DNA from: JAJDFU01 sp964641965
GTDB lineage: Bacteria > Bacteroidota > Bacteroidia > Chitinophagales > Saprospiraceae
DNA: 10,213 nucleotides
Direction of reading: 5' to 3'
Assembly: GCA_964641965.1 (NCBI GenBank)
Contig: CAZXLD010000087.1
Coordinates: 1-10,213 of the forward strand
Positions 6,752-10,213 of this stretch are shown here, piece after piece. The notes under the pieces were generated by a model. The model was not told the origin of the DNA. It saw only the letters and a list, made by a program, of their open reading frames with translations, and did no database searches. Made by a program: the position numbers and the translations under genes. Position 1 is the first letter of the stretch. Each line of letters opens with the position of its first letter.

Positions 6752-8146
6752 ATGACCAAAAAAGTCAAGCATATCATTCTCGGATTTCTTCTCTTCTGTA
6801 TGCTTTTTTCAATTCCGGGCTTCGGCCAAGGCGAAGATGGCTGGGAATCCCTTTTTAATGAGAAGGATTTTCAAGGTTGGAGAAAACTCAATGGAGAAGC
6901 TGCTTACCGCATTGAAAATGGGGTAATCATTGGGACTACCCAAACAGGTACGCCTAACACATTTCTTGCAACGGAAAAGGAATATGCTGATTTCATCCTG
7001 GAATTCGAGGTATGGTGCGACGCCTCCCTCAATTCGGGCGTCCAATTCCGAAGCTTAAGTAAACCGGACTACCAAAATGGCAGGGTACATGGGTATCAAG
7101 TAGAGATTGATCCAAGTCCTAGAGCATTTAGTGGTGGTATATACGACGAAGCCCGGAGGGGTTGGCTATATACGCTAGCCGATCACCCGAAAGCACAGCA
7201 GGCCTTTCGAAATGGGCAGTGGAACAAATACCGCATTGAAGCTATTGGACCCGAGATTCGAACCTGGGTAAACGGTATCAACACGGCTAACCTCGTTGAT
7301 CAAGAGACTGCCTCCGGCTTCATTGCACTGCAAGTACATAGCATTAGGGGAGAAGAGTTAGCCGGAAGAAATATTCGTTGGCGAAATATCCGAATCAAAA
7401 CCACCAACCTGGAAAGCTCCCGTTGGCCTATCGGGCCATATGCCCATGAAGAAAATCTGATCCCCAACACCCTCACCTCCTACGAAATCCGAAAAGGCTG
7501 GAGGCTGTTGTGGAATGGGAAGAATACCGAAGGCTGGAGAAGTGCCCGATCACCGGAATTTCCGGATCGAGGATGGGTGATTGAGGATGGTATACTCACT
7601 GTGCTTGAAACCGGCGGTGCCGAATCCGAAGCGGGAGGAGACATCATTACAGTGGATAAATTTAGTGCTTTCGAATTGAGTTTAGAGTTCAAGCTTACGG
7701 ATGGCGCTAATAGTGGGGTCAAATATTTCGTGGATCCCGAACTTAATAAAGGACCGGGCTCCTCAATCGGGTTGGAATTCCAGATCCTGGACGACGAAAA
7801 ACACCCTGACGCCAAAATGGGAACGAATGGAAACCGAACGATGGGTTCGCTCTATGACCTTATACCGGCTAGCAACATGTCTGAACCTGGCCGTGGGAAA
7901 CGCTTCAATGGGATCGGCAAATGGAATCGGCTTATGATTCGGGTAAAGGGCCAACACGTAGAGCACTGGTTGAATGGAGTCAAGGTTCTCGAGTTCCAGC
8001 GAGGCACCCCGATGTACCGAGCACTTGTAGGCTATAGCAAGTATAACGTATGGCCTAATTTCGGAGAATTGCCTCAGGGCCACATCTTACTCCAAGATCA
8101 TGGCAATCAGGTATCCTTCCGCAGCATCAAGATCCGGGAATTATAA
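6752..8146 (+). CDS. Secreted protein with two DUF1080 (3-keto-disaccharide hydrolase) domains
   Basis: The protein has 464 residues. A Sec signal peptide (M-T-K-K-V-K then a hydrophobic core) likely ends at F-G25|Q26, typical of Bacteroidota. Two concanavalin-like DUF1080 (PF06439-type) domains follow. The first, about 29-217, has W-E-S-L-F-N-E-K-D-F-Q-G-W at 31-43, N-S-G-V-Q-F-R at 94-100 and Y-Q-V-E-I-D at 115-120. The second, about 249-463, has W-R-L-L-W-N-G-K-N-T-E-G-W at 250-262, N-S-G-V-K-Y-F at 320-326, L-E-F-Q-I-L-D-D at 341-348 and the usual C-terminal G-H-I-L-L-Q-D-H-G. Characterised members cleave 3-keto-glycosides made by Gfo/Idh/MocA oxidoreductases, and such an oxidoreductase gene lies convergently next door. 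Many members have one domain, so the tandem may pair catalytic and binding modules. The export signal places it in the periplasm or outside. Its substrate is unknown. Confidence 0.92.
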   Translation: MTKKVKHIILGFLLFCMLFSIPGFGQGEDGWESLFNEKDFQGWRKLNGEAAYRIENGVIIGTTQTGTPNTFLATEKEYADFILEFEVWCDASLNSGVQFRSLSKPDYQNGRVHGYQVEIDPSPRAFSGGIYDEARRGWLYTLADHPKAQQAFRNGQWNKYRIEAIGPEIRTWVNGINTANLVDQETASGFIALQVHSIRGEELAGRNIRWRNIRIKTTNLESSRWPIGPYAHEENLIPNTLTSYEIRKGWRLLWNGKNTEGWRSARSPEFPDRGWVIEDGILTVLETGGAESEAGGDIITVDKFSAFELSLEFKLTDGANSGVKYFVDPELNKGPGSSIGLEFQILDDEKHPDAKMGTNGNRTMGSLYDLIPASNMSEPGRGKRFNGIGKWNRLMIRVKGQHVEHWLNGVKVLEFQRGTPMYRALVGYSKYNVWPNFGELPQGHILLQDHGNQVSFRSIKIREL

Positions 8147-8147
8147 G

Positions 8148-8376
8148 GGCCTGTCTTTAATCGAGATTGGGAGGGGCATTGAAGTTTGCAGTTCTCCACC
8201 AAAGCCGTAATAGTGTACTGGCCAGTTCAGTATTGGTTGGGGGTTATACTGACGCAAGTTTAAAATGACCTATTTAAAAATGGAGCAAACAGCCATACTT
8301 GGTCAGCCCCGACGACAAGTGTCGGGATCAAGGACATTATACCATTTCAAGGAATGCTGTATTTAAGTGACAGGCC
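8148..8376. mobile_element. Candidate MITE-like element bounded by GGCCTGTC inverted repeats
   Basis: GGCCTGTC-T-TTAA (8148-8160) and TTAA-GT-GACAGGCC (8363-8376) form near-perfect terminal inverted repeats, 8 outer bases exact and 4 inner bases exact, bounding about 229 bases without a transposase. The left end begins two bases after the DUF1080 stop. I could not see a clear target-site duplication, which weakens the call. It may instead be a structured 3' region shared by two convergent genes. Confidence 0.4.
8308..8326. terminator. GC-rich hairpin between convergent genes, possible bidirectional terminator
   Basis: CCCGAC (8308-8313) and GTCGGG (8321-8326) form a perfect 6-bp GC-rich stem with a 7-base loop. 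Outer CTTG and CAAG can extend it after an internal loop. There is no T-run on either side, so Rho-independent termination is uncertain; the position between converging genes supports a 3'-end role. Confidence 0.35.
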
Positions 8377-8397
8377 GTTTTCAACTTAAAATGGTAT
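8339..8397. repeat. Inverted repeat with 13-base arms near the oxidoreductase 3' end
   Basis: ATACCATTTCAAG (8339-8351) and CTTAAAATGGTAT (8385-8397) are inverted with one mismatch and a 33-base spacer. The spacer contains a smaller CTGT/ACAG pair and the right end of the candidate element. It could fold as a long stem in transcripts from either strand, 25 bases after the minus-strand stop. Confidence 0.4.
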
Positions 8398-8421
8398 TAT
8401 TTATCTGTTTACCTTGTTTGA

Positions 8422-9753
8422 TCAAGGCATTTCCAATCCCCAGCCGTCGGCATACACTCGACCCCAGTGTTTTTTCTGAACCTTCTTGTCGGTAAAATGC
8501 CCAGTCTTCGGATCAATATCCAACCTTGCGTTCCCTTCTTTGTAGGATATGTTGGCATAATGTACCAGGTGCGTACTAATAGCGCCTTCAAGGATTGGGC
8601 AATTGAGCTCCTGCTTGCCCCGAATAGTTTCCAGGAAATTAATGACATGCGCGTTGGTCATTTTGCCCTCACCACCTAAAGCCAGCCCACTTTCCTTCCC
8701 AGAGGCTTTTTCTTCGCGAATCATTTTCCCGGAACGATCATACAAGGTAAATCCGTCACGATCTACGTACGCGCTGCCCTCAGTACCATAAATCCAAGTT
8801 CCGCGCCCACCGCCATAGGTGCGCACCCCATTGCGGCTTTTCCCATCCCATTTGATCCGTTTATTATCAGCAAAATTAAAGGTTGCATCCATAGTATCGT
8901 ACATGGTCCAAGGATCATCCACAAAATGATACTTTCCTGCGTTTACCTGAACGGAATCAGGGTATTTAACCTGTAAGGCCCAGCGAGCGATATCCAATTC
9001 ATGAGTAGCATTATTCCCAGTTTCGGCCGTTCCCCAATGCCAATACCAATGCCAATTGTAATCTGCCAGGATATCGATAAACTCCTTACGAGGGGCAGGT
9101 CCCTGGAATAGTTCCCAATCAAGCCAATCGGGCACAGGTGTTTTCTTTGCTTGCGGAACCCGCCCTCGCTGATTGTTGTAAAATGCCACGGCTAAATAAG
9201 GGTCGCCCAAGATTCCTTCGTGAATCTCCTTGATGAGAATCTGGGATTCACGAGCCGAACGCTGCTGAGCACCCATCTGGACTACTAGGCCAGTTGCTCC
9301 TTGCCAGGCAGTAAGTAATTCGTTCTCTAGCGGGTTGTGACTACACGGTTTCTCTACGTATACATGCTTTCCCGCCTGCATAGTCAAAATTGCACCTGGG
9401 GCATGCCAGTGGTCTGGAGTAGCATGAAATACTGCATCAATTCCTTCCTGATCCAGAATTCTCCGGAGATCTTTCTCGGCTTTAGGTGCCTTATCCATCG
9501 CTTCTTTAACGGTGCCAACAGCTTTTTCCTGCCGTCGGGAATCTACATCACAGACGTAGACAATTTCAACATTTTCGGCAGCAGACAGCCCACCGAGCAG
9601 GCCTGGAAATCTACGATTACATCCTACCATGGCCACCCGGACCCTGTCGTTGGCCCCTAGAATACGCCGATAGGAAGCCGCTGTGCTCCACGGACTCACG
9701 GTCATAGCAGCTGCCCCAGCTATAGAATGATGAATAAAGGTTCTTCTTTTCAT
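8422..9753 (-). CDS. Gfo/Idh/MocA-family oxidoreductase with Tat signal
   Basis: The protein has 443 residues. K-R-R-T-F-I-H at 2-8 followed by an Ala-rich hydrophobic stretch is a Tat-type signal, suggesting export with cofactor already bound, as known for glucose-fructose oxidoreductase. The N-terminal Rossmann fold starts at V-R-V-A-M-V-G44-C-N-R-R with C-D69-V-D after the second strand. A-T-P-D-H-W-H at 111-117 and the family E134-K135-P136 (catalytic Lys) follow. The C-terminal domain has the N-N-A-T-H251-E-L-D254 substrate/catalytic motif. Family members oxidise or reduce sugars and inositols with NAD(P). With the convergent DUF1080 gene it may oxidise a glycoside at C3 to give the 3-keto substrate (inference from known pathway pairing). 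No Shine-Dalgarno site is seen before the ATG. The C-terminal aromatic region, ending near W-G-R-V-Y-A-D-G-W-G, is intact. Confidence 0.93.
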   Translation of the reverse strand: MKRRTFIHHSIAGAAAMTVSPWSTAASYRRILGANDRVRVAMVGCNRRFPGLLGGLSAAENVEIVYVCDVDSRRQEKAVGTVKEAMDKAPKAEKDLRRILDQEGIDAVFHATPDHWHAPGAILTMQAGKHVYVEKPCSHNPLENELLTAWQGATGLVVQMGAQQRSARESQILIKEIHEGILGDPYLAVAFYNNQRGRVPQAKKTPVPDWLDWELFQGPAPRKEFIDILADYNWHWYWHWGTAETGNNATHELDIARWALQVKYPDSVQVNAGKYHFVDDPWTMYDTMDATFNFADNKRIKWDGKSRNGVRTYGGGRGTWIYGTEGSAYVDRDGFTLYDRSGKMIREEKASGKESGLALGGEGKMTNAHVINFLETIRGKQELNCPILEGAISTHLVHYANISYKEGNARLDIDPKTGHFTDKKVQKKHWGRVYADGWGLEMP

Positions 9754-9998
9754 TGTCTGGATTGGTTATTTGTGCGCTAGTCTTCTCCAATTAAAACGGT
9801 TTGACCGCCCTTAATCCCTTAAAAAATCAACGAATAGATGATTCAATTGCCTTTGAATTTGAGTAATAAAGCTAAGTCAAACTTCTATTTTTATTCAGCA
9901 TCTATCCCAGGTTGGACTTTATCCGTACCCTTCGATTGGTTTTATCAGAGCGGGACTCTTTCGATATTGATACAACGAATGGAATTTATCTTTTACTG
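9754..9998. promoter_or_regulatory. Upstream region of the oxidoreductase gene, no gene seen
   Basis: This should hold the minus-strand oxidoreductase promoter. Visible near it are an odd-centred palindrome AAAC-G-GTTT (9794-9802), a CGGT-TTG-ACCG hairpin (9797-9807) and a direct repeat CCCTTAA-T-CCCTTAA (9808-9822), which together could be a regulator site. The rest is A/T-rich. A 61-codon plus-strand frame from 9838 has no family features and runs into the fold-back element, so I do not call it a gene. Confidence 0.35.
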
Positions 9999-10159
9999 GA
10001 AGCCATCTCAAAAATGCTTTTGATGCCGAAAATGAAGGACTTTGGTACCAGATGAGGCGCAAAAACGGGGCCTAGCCGTAGCTAAGTGACGCTTTTTGCA
10101 ACGAAATATGGTGCCAAAAGACACATTTGCAGGCCAAAGGGTATTATTGAGATGGCTTC
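9999..10159. mobile_element. 161-base fold-back element (MITE-like) with perfect 13-base terminal inverted repeats
   Basis: GAAGCCATCTCAA (9999-10011) and TTGAGATGGCTTC (10147-10159) are exact inverted repeats. The similarity continues inward through about 50 bases per arm (9999-10050 against 10109-10159, imperfect), including TTTGGTACCA against TGGTGCCAAA and GCAAAAA (10059-10065) against TTTTTGC (10093-10099). It closes at TAGC-CGTA-GCTA (10073-10084), so the whole segment is one imperfect palindrome centred near 10079. No transposase is inside and no clear target duplication is visible. The symmetric fold-back design is typical of non-autonomous elements mobilised in trans. Confidence 0.65.
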
Positions 10160-10213
10160 TAAGTACAAACCTGAAAATTATGCAGCATAAGCCCCGATAA
10201 TTGAAAGGGTTTT
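10160..10213. other. Right-edge non-coding tail
   Basis: The last 54 bases show no credible reading frame, repeat or site on either strand. The one minus-strand frame open near the edge (10211 to 10008) lies almost wholly in the fold-back element and has no family features. Confidence 0.5.

Larger units (their letters stand above)
8147..8421. other. Convergent intergenic region, 275 bases, rich in inverted repeats
   Basis: This lies between the stops of the plus-strand DUF1080 gene and the minus-strand oxidoreductase. No credible gene is present; the longest reading I noted on the minus strand starts at 8337 and has 26 codons. It holds a palindrome ACTGGCCAGT (8217-8226), a hairpin TCAGTAT/ATACTGA (8227-8252), the GC-rich CCCGAC hairpin, an inverted repeat with 13-base arms (8339-8397) and terminal repeats suggesting a small mobile element. 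Confidence 0.6.

Noticed and set aside
9838..10023. 61-codon plus-strand frame right of the oxidoreductase
   Set aside because: Low-complexity aromatic composition, no family features, and its end lies inside the fold-back element.
10008..10211. Minus-strand frame open from near the right edge
   Set aside because: It is the translation of one arm of a palindromic element. It is Arg/His/Cys-rich without a family, so probably not a gene.
1..10213. CRISPR arrays, tRNA, rRNA, phage or toxin-antitoxin genes
   Set aside because: Looked for on both strands; no spaced direct-repeat array, cloverleaf, rRNA segment or related protein family was seen.

Overview
The window looks like a chromosomal piece of a free-living Bacteroidota, probably a marine or environmental Cytophagales-type organism. 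This is inferred from family content (tandem DUF1080 protein, Tat-exported Gfo/Idh/MocA oxidoreductase, secreted enolase-superfamily enzymes), from weak or absent Shine-Dalgarno sites, from a Gly|Gln signal-peptidase junction and from moderate GC. No rRNA, tRNA or CRISPR was seen.

Layout. On the minus strand, reading right to left, there is a four-gene block: a mandelate-racemase-type enolase-superfamily enzyme with a Tat signal (4591 to 3335), a secreted TIM-barrel protein of unrecognised family with a W-D-E-P motif (3191 to 2145), an NHL-propeller lipoprotein resembling peptidyl-alpha-hydroxyglycine alpha-amidating lyase (2030 to 1011), and a second, divergent enolase-superfamily enzyme that starts 6 bases later at 1004 and runs off the left edge. 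Divergently, across a 375-base intergenic region, lies an SLC13/DASS sodium:carboxylate symporter (4967-6463). It is followed on the plus strand by a secreted protein with two DUF1080 (3-keto-disaccharide hydrolase) domains (6752-8146). A Tat-exported Gfo/Idh/MocA oxidoreductase (9753 to 8422) converges on it.

How the parts may work together (inference). Every soluble enzyme carries an export signal (four Tat-like, one lipoprotein, one Sec), so the chemistry is probably periplasmic or surface-associated, and the SLC13 symporter is the only visible route inward. A Gfo/Idh/MocA oxidoreductase plus DUF1080 is the known pairing for 3-keto-glycoside cleavage. An MR-type dehydratase plus a carboxylate symporter suggests sugar acids. 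The locus therefore looks like a glycoside or sugar-acid degradation island whose substrate cannot be read from sequence.

Two palindrome-bounded non-coding segments look like small mobile elements. One is a 161-base fold-back element (9999-10159) with perfect 13-base terminal inverted repeats. The other is a roughly 229-base segment (8148-8376) with GGCCTGTC/GACAGGCC ends lying between the convergent DUF1080 and oxidoreductase genes.
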